A stretch of DNA of 64,000 nt from CAVRCA01 sp963719345 (GCA_963719345.1 CAVRCA010000001.1:310001-374000); one strand, 5' to 3'. Shown: positions 1 through 11,382, counted from the stretch's first letter. The notes: generated by a model from the sequence alone, not told the origin. Made by a program: numbers and translations.

Positions 1-1
1 C

Positions 2-805
2 GAGAAGCACAACGAGGCGAACGGGGAGGACAACCAGGACGGCACGTCCAACAACCTCAGCTGGAACTGCGGTGTCGAGGGGCCGACCGACGACCCCGAG
101 ATCAACACCCTGCGCCAGCGGCAGATCCGCAACATGCTGGCCATGCTGCTGCTCTCGCGCGGGACACCGATGATGCTTGCCGGCGACGAGATCGCCCGCA
201 CGCAGCAGGGCAACAACAACGCCTATTGTCAGGACAACGAGATCAGCTGGCTCGATTGGAACCTCGACGACGAAAAGCGAAGCTTGCAGCGCTTCGTCGG
301 TCGGCTGGCGCGGGCACGCCAGCGCTATCCGGTCCTGCATCGGGCGCGTTGGCTCACCGCCGAGTGGAACGAGGAAATCGAGGTCAAGGATGCGACCTGG
401 CTCACGCCTGCCGGCGAGGAGATGACGGCCGAGCACTGGGCCGATGCCAACGCGCGCTGCCTCGGCATCCTGCTCGACGGTCGGGCGCAGCCGACCGGTA
501 TCCGCCGCCGCGGCCAGGACGCAACGATCCTGCTTATCTTCAACGCCTATTTCGACGTCGTGGTCTTCCGGTTGCCGGAGGTGGTCGGTGGCCAGGCGTG
601 GCGCTGCGTCATCGACACCAACCAGGCTGACCGCGAGGAGGAGCCGCGCTTCGAGTTCGAAACCGACTACGAGGTGACCGGCCGATCGCTTCTGCTGTTC
701 GAGTTGATCCTAGATCCGTCCTATCTGACTGCGCGCCGCGCCCAGGCCAGCCGGGAGGCCGAGCGGATCGCATCGTCCAGCGCAAAATCCTCCAGTGCGG
801 ATTAG
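2..805 (+). CDS. glgX: Glycogen debranching enzyme GlgX, C-terminal part (5' end outside window)
   Basis: This is the C-terminal 267 residues of an isoamylase-type glycogen debranching enzyme of the GH13 family, which hydrolyses alpha-1,6 branches of glycogen limit dextrins in the cytoplasm. The frame is open from base 2 and starts with the family-typical EKHNEANGEDNQDGTSNNLS followed by WNCGVEGPTDD. Next comes the end of the (beta/alpha)8 barrel, with GDEIARTQQGNNNAYCQDNE and ISWLDW, and then the C-terminal beta domain. The catalytic Asp and Glu lie upstream of the window. It ends at TAG and converges on the OmpA-like gene six bases later. No frameshift is seen in the visible part. Family assignment is secure; only the start and the upstream operon are unknown. 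Confidence 0.93.
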   Translation, partial: EKHNEANGEDNQDGTSNNLSWNCGVEGPTDDPEINTLRQRQIRNMLAMLLLSRGTPMMLAGDEIARTQQGNNNAYCQDNEISWLDWNLDDEKRSLQRFVGRLARARQRYPVLHRARWLTAEWNEEIEVKDATWLTPAGEEMTAEHWADANARCLGILLDGRAQPTGIRRRGQDATILLIFNAYFDVVVFRLPEVVGGQAWRCVIDTNQADREEEPRFEFETDYEVTGRSLLLFELILDPSYLTARRAQASREAERIASSSAKSSSAD

Positions 806-810
806 CATCG

Positions 811-1308
811 TCAAATCAGTCGCCAGGTAATCACCACTCGTCGGTTCTCGGGGCTTAGAGGATCGCGCGCATTGGCAAACTCCGATTGGCCAAGGGCTTG
901 GATGAGCAGCCGGTCCGCTGGGATGCCTCGCGCTACCAGGCCGCGCTTGACCGCCTCGGCGCGACGGGCGGAGAGCAGGAGGTTGGCGTATTCGTCGCCG
1001 CTGCCGTCGGCATAGCCGGTCGTGAACATCACGACCGGATTCGCGTCCCTGAACAGGCGGGAGGCAAGATCGAGCTGTCGGTCGGCGTCGGGGGTGAGCG
1101 TCGCCCCGCCGGTGGGGAACGTAACCTCCACCTTGTTGTCCGCCACCGCCGAAACTTCCTGGCCGAGCGTCGGCTTGGTTTGCGCCGGAGCGCTGGGTGC
1201 CTCGGCGGCGGCGTTCGGACCCGGCTTCGGCGTGCCGGCACAGGCACCAAGGCAGGCAGCCAGCGCCAAGGCCAAGCCACGCGACAAAAATTCCTGTGCG
1301 GCGTTCAT
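811..1308 (-). CDS. OmpA/Pal-like outer-membrane lipoprotein
   Basis: A 165-residue exported protein. I chose ATG 1308 because GGAGG sits just upstream and because it begins a signal peptide ending in a lipobox-like stretch (ALAACLGACAG); the open frame continues upstream but without signal character. A short Ala/Pro-rich linker precedes a C-terminal OmpA-type peptidoglycan-binding domain with the typical TTGYADGSGDEYANLLLSAR, RRAEAVKRGL and NRRVVITW elements. Proteins of this build anchor the outer membrane non-covalently to peptidoglycan. It is shorter and less canonical than Tol-system Pal, and no tol genes are adjacent, so I do not call it pal. It is divergent from the Sel1-repeat gene with about 100 bp between the starts. 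Confidence 0.85.
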   Translation of the reverse strand: MNAAQEFLSRGLALALAACLGACAGTPKPGPNAAAEAPSAPAQTKPTLGQEVSAVADNKVEVTFPTGGATLTPDADRQLDLASRLFRDANPVVMFTTGYADGSGDEYANLLLSARRAEAVKRGLVARGIPADRLLIQALGQSEFANARDPLSPENRRVVITWRLI

Positions 1309-1408
1309 TTTTGATCCTCCGGAATGGCAGGTGTCACAGTATTGAGCCTGTGCTATCTTATCGCAGTGAAACGTCTCTTCCCGCAATGATGGGGGTCTGT
1401 ATCGACCT

Positions 1409-2364
1409 ATGCCGGTGCGCCGTTTGATCGTTGGCTGTGCGATATCGCGTCCGTTGAAGGGTGGGCGGCCTCCGGTTGCGGCTCGCATTGCCCGTGTCCT
1501 GAGAACGACTGTTTCGGCATTGGCGGCCGGCCTGGTGCTTGTCGCGGCGAGTGCAGCGACCGGCCACGCTGATACCGCGCCCGGCTTGGCCGATTTCCGC
1601 GAAGGCCGCTTTGCCGAGGCATTTGAAGCCTGGCGGACGGCAGCGGCGGCGGGGGATGCGCGGGGCGCATTGTATGTGGGCGTGCTGTACGACACCGGTC
1701 TCGGGGTGACGCAGGATTATGGCGAGGCCGCCGCGTGGTATCGTCGGGCCGCCGAAGCGGGCAATGCCGCGGGGGCCTTCAACATGGGCGTCTTGGAGGA
1801 CGCCGGCCTCGGCAGACCGAAAAACCCGCAGCAGGCGGCCGATTGGTATGCCCACGCAGCCGATCAGGGTTTTGGCCGCGCGAGTACAATCTGGCGATGA
1901 TGTATGAGGCAGGCACGGGCGTGCAACGCGACCGGGCGCGTGCCGTGCAGTTGTACACGCGGGCGGCCGAGCACGGGATCGCCGCTGCTCGGGCTCATCT
2001 TGCGGAACTCGGGCAACGGTTCACCGGAACCAGCCGGCCCATCGAGGATACCGGCATGCGAGATTTTCAGCAGGCGCAACAGCTTCTGCTCACCCGCAAC
2101 GCGGCGGAGATGGCGCACGCCGTCGAGCTGTTCCGGCGGGCGGCGGAACAGCACAATTCATTGGCCGCGTACGATCTCGGCTACTGCTATGAGCACGGGA
2201 TGGGCGTGTCGGCGGACCGCGTTCAAGCTTATGCGTGGTATCAACGGGCGGCCGCCGAAGCCAAGAACGCCGACCTTCGCCTCATCGCGGCGACCGGCGC
2301 GCACAACCTTGAAAGCCAACTCACCCAAGCTCAGCCGTTTCCGACCGATGCAGCCCGCCGGTGA
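1409..2364 (+). CDS. Exported Sel1-repeat (TPR-like) protein, frameshifted
   Basis: The protein has a signal-peptide-like N-terminus (hydrophobic VSALAAGLVLVAASAATGHA) and about five Sel1-like repeats. Examples are GALYVGVLYDTGLGVTQDYG, NMGVLEDAGLG, NLAMMYEAGTGVQRDRARAV and DLGYCYEHGMGVSADRVQAY. Sel1 repeats are alpha-solenoid protein-protein interaction modules, often in envelope or signalling proteins; the partner cannot be told here. The frame breaks near 1885. One frame reads DQGFGRAS and stops at 1900, while the continuation EYNLAMMYEAG lies in the next frame. Restoring one G gives an uninterrupted repeat, so this looks like a one-base deletion inside one gene rather than two genes. The gene is divergent from the OmpA-like gene. 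Confidence 0.8.
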
Positions 2365-2391
2365 CAGGAAAGGGTGCCTTTTCGTCCGAGA

Positions 2392-3923
2392 CTAGCGCGT
2401 CCAGCCGCCGGGCGGTTCTGGGAACATGACCATCGTGCCCGGTTTAACTCGTGACCGGTTGACCATCGCGACCTCCGCGTAGGAGGGCGGCGTCAGACCC
2501 CGATAGACCTTGGCATAGAGCGTCTGCAGCGTGTCGCCGGCGGCGGCAATCAGCACGAGGCCCGGGCGCACCGGCTTGACATCGGGACCCGGCGGCCCGG
2601 CGTTCTCCGAAGCGACTGTCGGCGAGGGCTGGTCCTGCGACGGAGGCGGTCCGGTGTCGACGATGGTGGCGCCCGGCGATGGCGCGGGTCCGCTCTCGGG
2701 TGGCGAGCCAGCGGCTGGATCGACTGCCGCGGGTGTGGCGCCTGGCGGTGGCGCGGGAACATCATCGGCGAGCTTCGACCTCGGCTCGACGCCGGCGGCG
2801 GCGGCGGCGGGCGGATCTGGGGTCGGCTCCGCTGCATTGCCATCGGCCTTGGCGCCAGTAAGGGGCGACGCGGATGCCGCAGTGTGGTCGTCGGCAGACG
2901 GCTCCGCGAACGAGGGCGGAAGGGTGGGTCGCGCGAGGTCGGCTATTCCTCCTGACGCTGGGGGGTCGACATCCCGGGCAGGAACTGACGCAAGCCGAAG
3001 CCCGTCGCCGTTCCAGCCACGACGAACAGCGTCAGTCCAGCCGCCACCATCGGCCGCAAGCGCGAACGCGGCGGCGGCATGATCGGCAGCGCGCCGGCGC
3101 GCGCGTTCGTCGTGGTCCCGAACGGAGCCTGCAAGGCCAATTGCCGCACCACGCGCGACGTGACCCGCTTGCGTCCGCTTTGATGACGGCGGGCGAGAGC
3201 CTGCTCGGCCAACGCATCAAGCCGGGCCGGCATGCCTCCGGCCGCCGCGAGCAGCGCCGAATGCGCCGATCTGGTCATGAGGTGTTGTCGCGACTGCCCA
3301 GCGCTGCGCAGCTTGTGCCCGAGGTAGGCCTTCGCCTCGTCAGGCTCCAACGGTTGAATGAGATACTTGGAAACGGCTGCCTGTCGCAGCGTTTGCAGGT
3401 CGGGGTCCTCTAAGCCCGGCCAACTGCCCGGTTCCCCCAGCAGCACGAGACGGAGCTTTGTCCTGCCGAAATCCAACAACTTGAGCAGGAACTGGAGGTA
3501 TCGGAAGGTCGTGCTCGAAAGCGTTTCCGCGTCCTCGAACAGCAGCACGATGTCGTCCACGCCGTGTTCAGCCTGGAGAGCCCGAAATAGGCGGTGAGGC
3601 TCGAGTATGTTGGCATCGGTAAGGCCGACCGTATCGCCGATAAGCCGCTGAACTCTCAAAGGACGCGACGATGCAGCGTCCACTCTGATGGCAAGCAGCC
3701 CGTGCGCTTGCAACTCGAACAGAAGAGTATCCGATAAGCTCGTCTGCCCTGCGTCGCGGCTCCCTCTCACGGTCGTAACGCGGCAACCGGCGAACACATC
3801 CGCGAGAACGCTGTCGACCAGTAGTCTGCGGGAAGGCACGTGAAACGGGAGCCTCGGATCGCCTGCCGACCCGAGCGACAACCTGAAAGAACCGGCCGAC
3901 CCGCCAAGCGCACCGTCGTCCAA
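2392..3923 (-). CDS. ExeA/GspA-like AAA-type protein with transmembrane segment and LysM-like C-terminus, probably frameshifted
   Basis: The first part (3923-2943) resembles the ExeA/GspA-type ATPase domain. There is a P-loop-like GSRDAGQTS at residues 54-62, a Walker-B-like IVLLFEDAE, an arginine-rich end and a transmembrane helix (MVAAGLTLFVVAGTATGFG). It stops at 2943. The frame that follows on the same strand to 2392 is open, has no start codon until deep inside it, and encodes a Pro/Ala-rich linker and a LysM-like module (GLVLIAAAGDTLQTLYAKVY ... MVNRSRVKPGTMVMFP). I therefore infer one protein broken by an indel near 2945-2990. The canonical P-loop Lys is Gln60, so ATP hydrolysis is doubtful. 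The expected topology is a cytoplasmic ATPase-fold domain and a periplasmic peptidoglycan-binding tail, as in ExeA, which opens the wall for type II secretion. No gsp genes are nearby. Confidence 0.65.
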
Positions 3924-4041
3924 GAATTATCCCGCCTCAATCCAGGCGAAGAAAATAGTAGACGGCCCTGTATCGAGCAAGCTTTCGGTTTGGCCAAACG
4001 CGAGTGTCAGACGTGGGAACGACGTTTGCGGCGCGTCCGCT

Positions 4042-5070
4042 TCAGGTCGCCCAGCAATCGGGCAGCTTGGTCGCCAGCCACTTGGCCAGCGCGGCGTTCA
4101 CCGCCGCGGGCTTTTCCTGGGCCATCCAATGGCCGGACTGCACGACCACTTCGGTGAGGTCGGCGCAATCCCGTCGCATCGGCTCGGCCAGCCGCGAACC
4201 GGTCGTGTCGCACGTGTAGTCGTAGGCGGCGTGGAGGAACAGGACAGGCATCGTCAGCTTGCCGGCGTTCCGCGCCAACTTGGCGTATTCGGCATTGCGG
4301 GCGTGGTTCATGTACCAGGAGTCCGGGCCGGCAAAGCCCGTGCGCTCAAGGGCGGCGATGAACCGGTGTAGATCCTCCTCGGTCAGGATGTCGGCATCCA
4401 TCGGCAGGTCGGGTGCCTGGCCGGCGCCGCCGAACCAGCCGCCGTCCCGGCGCACCAGGGCGGTGCGCGATGGCTGCCCCCGGCCGGCCGGGTTGCCCTT
4501 GCGGAACAATGCCTTGACCGTGTTGCGTACGTTCGCCTCGAAGGCGGTGTGCGCGGCCGGAAAATTCTCCTCGTAGAACCGCATGTACTCCCATTGGCCG
4601 GCCGGGTAATCGGCTTCCGGGTACAAGTCCCGGTCGACCAGCGGGATGAAGTTGTCGATCGCGAAGCCCGCGGCGATGTAGGGCACGCAGAGGTTAGCGA
4701 CCCCGAAGCAGCGCTCCGGGTGCTTGGCGGCGATGTTCCAGACCACCGGACTGCCCCAGTCGTGGCCCACCCAGACCGCCCGCTCGCGTCCCAGCCCGTC
4801 GAGCAGCTCGATCATGTCCTGCACGATGGGCGCCTGAGCGTAATCCTCCTGCCGGGGATGGACCGTGGAACGCCCATATCCCCGCATGTCGGGGGCGACG
4901 GCGTGAAATCCGAGCGCCGCGAAACACGGAAGCTGGTGCCGCCAGCTCAGCGACAATTCCGGCCAGCCGTGGACGAATACGATCACCGGCGCGTCAGCGG
5001 CGCCGCACGCGAGGTAGAATGTCGTGTGCCGGTCGGTCTTGACGACGTGTTCGGTGATCGGGAACGACAT
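4042..5070 (-). CDS. Alpha/beta-hydrolase, epoxide hydrolase family
   Basis: A 342-residue alpha/beta-hydrolase. It shows the HGWPE oxyanion motif, the nucleophile elbow GHDWGSPV with Asp as nucleophile, the cap-domain Tyr in SWYMNH, an acid-loop AYD and the catalytic His in GHWMAQE. Asp as nucleophile with HGWPE and a cap tyrosine is the pattern of soluble epoxide hydrolases, which open epoxides to diols; haloalkane dehalogenases share the Asp but lack this cap Tyr pattern. The substrate is unknown. It lies 16 bp downstream of the SDR stop on the same strand, with a GGGGTGAT-like site before ATG 5070, so the two are probably co-transcribed. Confidence 0.86.
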   Translation of the reverse strand: MSFPITEHVVKTDRHTTFYLACGAADAPVIVFVHGWPELSLSWRHQLPCFAALGFHAVAPDMRGYGRSTVHPRQEDYAQAPIVQDMIELLDGLGRERAVWVGHDWGSPVVWNIAAKHPERCFGVANLCVPYIAAGFAIDNFIPLVDRDLYPEADYPAGQWEYMRFYEENFPAAHTAFEANVRNTVKALFRKGNPAGRGQPSRTALVRRDGGWFGGAGQAPDLPMDADILTEEDLHRFIAALERTGFAGPDSWYMNHARNAEYAKLARNAGKLTMPVLFLHAAYDYTCDTTGSRLAEPMRRDCADLTEVVVQSGHWMAQEKPAAVNAALAKWLATKLPDCWAT

Positions 5071-5086
5071 CGGGGTGATCTCTCGG

Positions 5087-5860
5087 TCAGAACAGGGAGT
5101 AGCCGCCGTCGATCACGAAGGTGTCGCCGGTGTGGTACTTGGACGCCGAGCTCATCAGGTAGACCGCGATGCCGCCGAAATCGTCGCTCTCGCCCCAGCG
5201 GCGCATCGGGATGCGCGGCATGACGTTGCCGTGGAATTTCGGATTGGCCACCGCGTTGGCCGTCATGTTGGTCTCGATCCAGCCCGGCAGGATCGAATGG
5301 GCGCGGATGCCGTAACGGGCGAACTCGACCGCCATCGCCCGTACCATCGAGATCACGCCGCCCTTGGTCGCGGCGTAATGCTCGCTGCGCGGGGCGGCCT
5401 CGATCGCGGCCAGCGAGGCGGTGCCGACCAGCACGCCGTCGCCGCCGCGCTCGACCATGTGCTTGGCGGCGGTCCGGAAGGTGTAGAACGCGCCGTGCAG
5501 GTTCACCCGCAGGACCCGCTCCCATTCCTCGGTGCTCATGTCGAGGAAGGATTTCAGGCCGCGGCCGCTGACGCCGGCGTTGGCGAAGCAGCCGTCTACC
5601 CGGCCGAGCGTTCCCACCGTCTCGGCGAAGCTGGCAGCGACCGCCTGCTCGTCCCCGACGTCGCATTGCAGGGCCAGAACGCGGCGGCCGGTCGCCTCGA
5701 GTTCGGCGCGCGCCGCCTCGTTCTTGCCCGGGTTGGTGCCCCAGATCGCGACGTCGGCCCCGGCCTCCGCAACCGCCTTCGCCATGCCGAGCCCGATGCC
5801 GCTGTTGCCGCCGGTCACCAATGCTACCTTGCCGGTCAGATCGAAAGGCTTGTACGCCAC
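5087..5860 (-). CDS. Short-chain dehydrogenase/reductase
   Basis: A classical SDR of 257 residues. It has the cofactor motif TGGNSGIGLG near residues 16-25, FANAG (NNAG-like), the catalytic YAATK, and a C-terminal SDR tail (VIDGGYSLF). I chose GTG 5860 because GGAGGAG lies directly upstream and because the protein then starts with the family-typical AYKPFDLTGKVALVTGG; the longer open frame upstream has no SDR similarity. It oxidises or reduces an alcohol/carbonyl with NAD(P). It is followed by the epoxide hydrolase gene. A joint role in catabolism of an epoxide or alcohol is inference only. Confidence 0.88.
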   Translation of the reverse strand: MAYKPFDLTGKVALVTGGNSGIGLGMAKAVAEAGADVAIWGTNPGKNEAARAELEATGRRVLALQCDVGDEQAVAASFAETVGTLGRVDGCFANAGVSGRGLKSFLDMSTEEWERVLRVNLHGAFYTFRTAAKHMVERGGDGVLVGTASLAAIEAAPRSEHYAATKGGVISMVRAMAVEFARYGIRAHSILPGWIETNMTANAVANPKFHGNVMPRIPMRRWGESDDFGGIAVYLMSSASKYHTGDTFVIDGGYSLF

Positions 5861-5936
5861 GTATTCTCCTCCCGCCGGAAGTCCGGCCCCATATGACCCA
5901 TCAGGCTGTCGTTGACGGAGTTTGTAAAGGAGGCCC

Positions 5937-6629
5937 ATGGCCGAGCAGGGCGAAGACGCGGCGTCCGACGAGGGCGTCGCCCGTACCGGGACGATCCGGC
6001 AGAAGCTGATCGAGACCAAGCAGGAGTGGGCACGCGACGGGCGGCTGCTGACCGGCACGATTTTGGACCCGACGCGGGATCGGCTGCCGCCCGGTCAGAC
6101 CCTGGTGCGGGATTGGCCGGTGCTCGATCTCGGCATCCACCCCGACGTCACGGAAGCAAAATTCCGCCTCGACATCGACGGCGCGGTCGAGAACCGGATC
6201 AGCTTAACGCTGGCCGAGTTGATGGGGCTGCCGCAGACCGAGACCGTCTCCGACATTCATTGCGTGACGCAGTGGTCGCGCTACGACAATCGCTGGCGGG
6301 GCGTCGCCGCCCGCACGCTGCTCGACCTGGTCCGGCCGATGCCCGAAGCCAGGCACGTCATCTTCCACGCCCATGACGGCTACACGACGAACGTGCGCCT
6401 CGACCAGTTCGCCCAACCCGACGTGCTGCTGGTGCATGAGTGGGAGGGCCAGCCAATCAGCCGCCAGCACGGCGGCCCGGTTCGCGTGCTGCTCCCGCGG
6501 CTGTATCTATGGAAATCAGCCAAGTGGGTACGGCGCATCCAGTTCACGATCTCTGACCGGCCGGGGTTTTGGGAAGTCCGGGGCTACCACAACAACGGCG
6601 ACCCCTGGGCCGAGGAGCGCTATAGCTGA
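5937..6629 (+). CDS. Sulfite-oxidase-fold molybdopterin-binding oxidoreductase
   Basis: A 230-residue protein with the oxidoreductase molybdopterin-binding domain of the sulfite oxidase/MsrP group. The molybdenum-ligating cysteine is visible as Cys109 in VSDIHCVTQWSRYDN, followed by WRGVAARTLLD, the pterin-binding GGPVRVLLPRLYLWKSAKW and a FWEVRGYHN ending. There is no twin-arginine or other signal peptide and no dimerisation or heme domain, so it is a short, cytoplasmic-looking member whose substrate is unknown. The start is ATG 5937 with AAAGGAGG six bases upstream. It is divergent from the SDR and overlaps the end of the UDG gene by 10 bp, tail to tail. Confidence 0.86.
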   Translation: MAEQGEDAASDEGVARTGTIRQKLIETKQEWARDGRLLTGTILDPTRDRLPPGQTLVRDWPVLDLGIHPDVTEAKFRLDIDGAVENRISLTLAELMGLPQTETVSDIHCVTQWSRYDNRWRGVAARTLLDLVRPMPEARHVIFHAHDGYTTNVRLDQFAQPDVLLVHEWEGQPISRQHGGPVRVLLPRLYLWKSAKWVRRIQFTISDRPGFWEVRGYHNNGDPWAEERYS

Positions 6630-7327
6630 TCCAGGGTCGGCGGCCTCGCGCCGATCCGCTGGAGCAGGGCGTCCATGACGCCCTCGAACATCGCCGGGGT
6701 CAGTCGCCCCGTGTTCGTGTTGTAACGCGACACGTGATAGCTGTCGGCCAGGATCAGCCCGTCCGGCAACTCATGCAGGTCGCCGTGGCGGAACCGGACA
6801 CGGGTCGCCGGCATGCCGCACGCCTTCAGGACTGCGGCGTGCGCCAGCACGCCGAGGGCCAGAACCGCTTGCAACTGCGGCATCGATTGCAGTTCGGCGG
6901 TCAGGAAGCGGTTGCAGGTCGTGACTTCCTTTGGCTCCGGCAGGTTGGCCGGCGGCACGCAGCGGACCGCATTGACGATGCGGCAGTCCCGCAGCACCAG
7001 CCCGTCCTGCGGGTCGGCCCGGTAGGTGCCCTCGGCCAAGCCAAATCGAAGCAACGTCTCATACAGTAAGATGCCGGCGTGATCGCCGGTGAACGGTCGT
7101 CCGGTGCGGTTCGCCCCGCGAACCCCGGGTGCCATGCCGACGATCATAAGGCGGGCATCGCTCGGCCCGAAGCCGGGCACGGGCGCGTTGAACCAGTCGG
7201 GGTTGGCGGCCCGGTTCTCCTGACGATAGGACGCGAGGCGCGGGCAGAGTTGACAGTCGGGATCGGGATTGAGGCGGTGGTCGTCCGCCGGCGCCGGTTG
7301 ATGAGCGGCAGCGGCCGGCAATGTCAT
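6620..7327 (-). CDS. Uracil-DNA glycosylase family 5 (UDGb), Fe-S type
   Basis: A 235-residue iron-sulfur DNA glycosylase. It carries the family-5 motif A GMAPGVRGANRTGRPFTGD and motif B HVSRYNTNTGRLTPAM. Cysteines CQLC near the N-terminus and two more (AVRCVPP, TTCNRF) fit the [4Fe-4S] cluster of families 4 and 5. UDGb enzymes lack the polar catalytic residue of motif A (Ala here) and remove uracil, hypoxanthine and related lesions from DNA. ATG 7327 overlaps the TGA of the NYN-domain gene (ATGA), so the two are probably translationally coupled and the NYN gene is expressed first. Confidence in the family is high. Confidence 0.92.
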   Translation of the reverse strand: MTLPAAAAHQPAPADDHRLNPDPDCQLCPRLASYRQENRAANPDWFNAPVPGFGPSDARLMIVGMAPGVRGANRTGRPFTGDHAGILLYETLLRFGLAEGTYRADPQDGLVLRDCRIVNAVRCVPPANLPEPKEVTTCNRFLTAELQSMPQLQAVLALGVLAHAAVLKACGMPATRVRFRHGDLHELPDGLILADSYHVSRYNTNTGRLTPAMFEGVMDALLQRIGARPPTLDQL

Positions 7328-7932
7328 GCCGCGTCGTGGGAGTCCGAGAAGGGGTCGGCGGGGGTCTGCTGGCGAACGGCGGTCGGCCGCATCCTCGGCT
7401 CGGTCTGCCGACGGGTGAACTCGGGGGCGATCTCCGCCAGCTCCAGGAACTGGTCGGCCTGCCGGCGCAACTCATCGGCCACCATGGGCGGGCTGGTCTT
7501 GATCGACGAGACCACCGAGACCCGGACACCCTTTCGCTGCACGGCGTCGACCAGCCTGCGAAAATCGGAGTCGCCGCTGAACAACACCGCGTGGTCGATG
7601 CGCGATGCGAGTTCAAGCATGTCCACTGCAACTTCGATATCCATGTTGCCCTTCACGCGCCGCCTGCCAGCGGCGTCGGTGAACTCCTTGGCCGGCTTCG
7701 TCACGAGCGTATAGCCGTTATAGGCTAGCCAGTCGGTTAATGGCTTTAGTGGAGAGTACTCGTCGGTCTCCAGCACCGCCGAATAGTAGTAGGCCCGTAC
7801 TACGTGCGCCTTGCGTCGGAAAAACTCCAGAAGGTTGCGGTAGTCGACGTCGAATCCAAGGTTTCGTGAGGCGGAGTAGAGGTTTGCGCCATCAATGAAC
7901 AAGGCCACCCGTTCGTTGGGCAGAAAATGCAT
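7324..7932 (-). CDS. NYN-domain (LabA/DUF88-like, PIN-fold) putative ribonuclease
   Basis: A 202-residue protein starting MHFLPNERVALFIDGANLY. The conserved acidic residues of the NYN/PIN-like fold are present: FIDGANLY, then KGNMDIEVAVDMLE and LFSGDSDFRRLVD. In this superfamily they bind Mg2+ for RNA cleavage. I use ATG 7932, since the sequence upstream looks non-coding and the divergent folK region begins there. A polar C-terminal tail of about 35 residues follows the domain. LabA/YaiT-type proteins are often called NYN domain proteins and their targets are mostly unknown. It overlaps the UDGb start by four bases, which suggests shared expression. Confidence 0.85.
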   Translation of the reverse strand: MHFLPNERVALFIDGANLYSASRNLGFDVDYRNLLEFFRRKAHVVRAYYYSAVLETDEYSPLKPLTDWLAYNGYTLVTKPAKEFTDAAGRRRVKGNMDIEVAVDMLELASRIDHAVLFSGDSDFRRLVDAVQRKGVRVSVVSSIKTSPPMVADELRRQADQFLELAEIAPEFTRRQTEPRMRPTAVRQQTPADPFSDSHDAA

Positions 7933-8043
7933 GGGACGCCCCTTCTCAATCGCAATTCGAAACAGCGCGACGCTGGCCGTCGCGCGAAGCGAAAATACTC
8001 TGACACGAAAACGGCATTGTGGCACTACGCTCGTGAAAGAAAC

Positions 8044-8550
8044 GTGAACCTATCGTGGGATTCCTTGGTTCTCATCGCGATCGGCGCAAATCTGCCGGGG
8101 CCGGACGGCGCGTCTCCCCTGCAAACCTGCGAACGAGCGGCCGCTGGGCTCGCCCGCTTGCCGGGGCTGGCATTAACGAGCCTATCACGGTGGCACGAGA
8201 CAACGCCCCAGCCGCCGTCCGACCAACCGCTTTACGTCAATGGAGTGGCCCGCCTGCACGTTATAGCGGGCAGGGCGGTGGACCCGGCGGCGTTGCTGGC
8301 CCGACTGCACGAAATCGAGGACCTTGCCGGCCGCCGCCGCACCGTCCGGAACGCCGCGCGGACGCTCGATCTCGACATCATCGCGATTGGCGATATTGTC
8401 AGGCCCGATCCCGACCCGGTGCTGCCGCACCCCCGGGCTCACCTGCGCGGCTTCGTCCTCCGGCCCTTGGCCGAGGTCGCGCCCGGCTGGATGCACCCGG
8501 TGCTGCGCCGCTCGGTCGAGGAACTGATCGCGGAGCTGCCGCCGGACTAA
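8044..8550 (+). CDS. folK: 2-amino-4-hydroxy-6-hydroxymethyldihydropteridine pyrophosphokinase
   Basis: HPPK transfers pyrophosphate from ATP to 6-hydroxymethyl-7,8-dihydropterin in folate synthesis. Visible motifs are LIAIGANLPG (N-terminal beta strand), YVNGVARL, the signature region RTLDLDIIAIGD with the Mg-binding aspartates, and PHPRAHLRGFVLRPLAEVAP. The frame is open from 7927, but I prefer GTG 8044: translation from there (VNLSWDSLVLIAIG) gives 168 residues, the usual family size, and leaves room for the divergent NYN promoter. TTG 8065 is an alternative. It precedes rpoZ by 85 bp on the same strand. folP and folB are not present in the window. Confidence 0.9.
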   Translation: MNLSWDSLVLIAIGANLPGPDGASPLQTCERAAAGLARLPGLALTSLSRWHETTPQPPSDQPLYVNGVARLHVIAGRAVDPAALLARLHEIEDLAGRRRTVRNAARTLDLDIIAIGDIVRPDPDPVLPHPRAHLRGFVLRPLAEVAPGWMHPVLRRSVEELIAELPPD

Positions 8551-8635
8551 GCTGTCCTGGGTTTTACTTGCAAATTATGGGCCTCTCGCTTAGATCGAAG
8601 TTTCACCTGAGCAGCATGGCTTGGAGGCTGAGCGC

Positions 8636-9043
8636 ATGGCGCGCGTCACCGTTGAAGATTGCGTCCAGAGGGTTCCGAACCGGTTCGAGCTGGTTCTGCT
8701 TGCGGCGCAGCGCGCCCGCAACATCAGCCGCGGCGAGGAGCTGACGATCGAGCGCGATGACGACAAGAACCCGGTCATCGCGCTGCGCGAGATCGCCGAG
8801 GAGACGGTTGAGTTGCCACGGCTGGAGCAGGATCTCGTCAAGTCGCTGACCCGTGCTCCGGAGCCCGAGCCGGCCGACGAGGAGGTGCTCGACCTGATCC
8901 CCACCGATCAGAATATCTTTGGCCTGCAAGACGTCTCGGCAGAGGAAGAAGCAGCCAACCTGCCGGTGGAGAACGAGGACATGTCGCCCGAGGATCTCGA
9001 AGCGGCGATCGAGGCAGAACTTGGCGGCCGTCCGCGCCGGTAA
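8636..9043 (+). CDS. rpoZ: RNA polymerase omega subunit
   Basis: A 135-residue omega subunit starting MARVTVEDCVQRVPNRFELV, with the canonical LAAQRARNISRGEEL helix and the KNPVIALREIAE segment. A long acidic C-terminal extension (VENEDMSPEDLEAAIEAELG) is typical of alphaproteobacterial RpoZ. Omega aids assembly of beta' into the core enzyme. ATG 8636 has TTGGAGG at the right spacing and matches the family start; an in-frame TTG at 8621 is unlikely. It is followed nine bases later by spoT, the usual rpoZ-spoT pairing. Confidence 0.96.
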   Translation: MARVTVEDCVQRVPNRFELVLLAAQRARNISRGEELTIERDDDKNPVIALREIAEETVELPRLEQDLVKSLTRAPEPEPADEEVLDLIPTDQNIFGLQDVSAEEEAANLPVENEDMSPEDLEAAIEAELGGRPRR

Positions 9044-9052
9044 GGATCAGAC

Positions 9053-11341
<2,289 letters not shown>

Positions 11342-11382
11342 TGCAGAACGCCGGGCAGCCCCGGCATCGGCCCGACCGGCCG

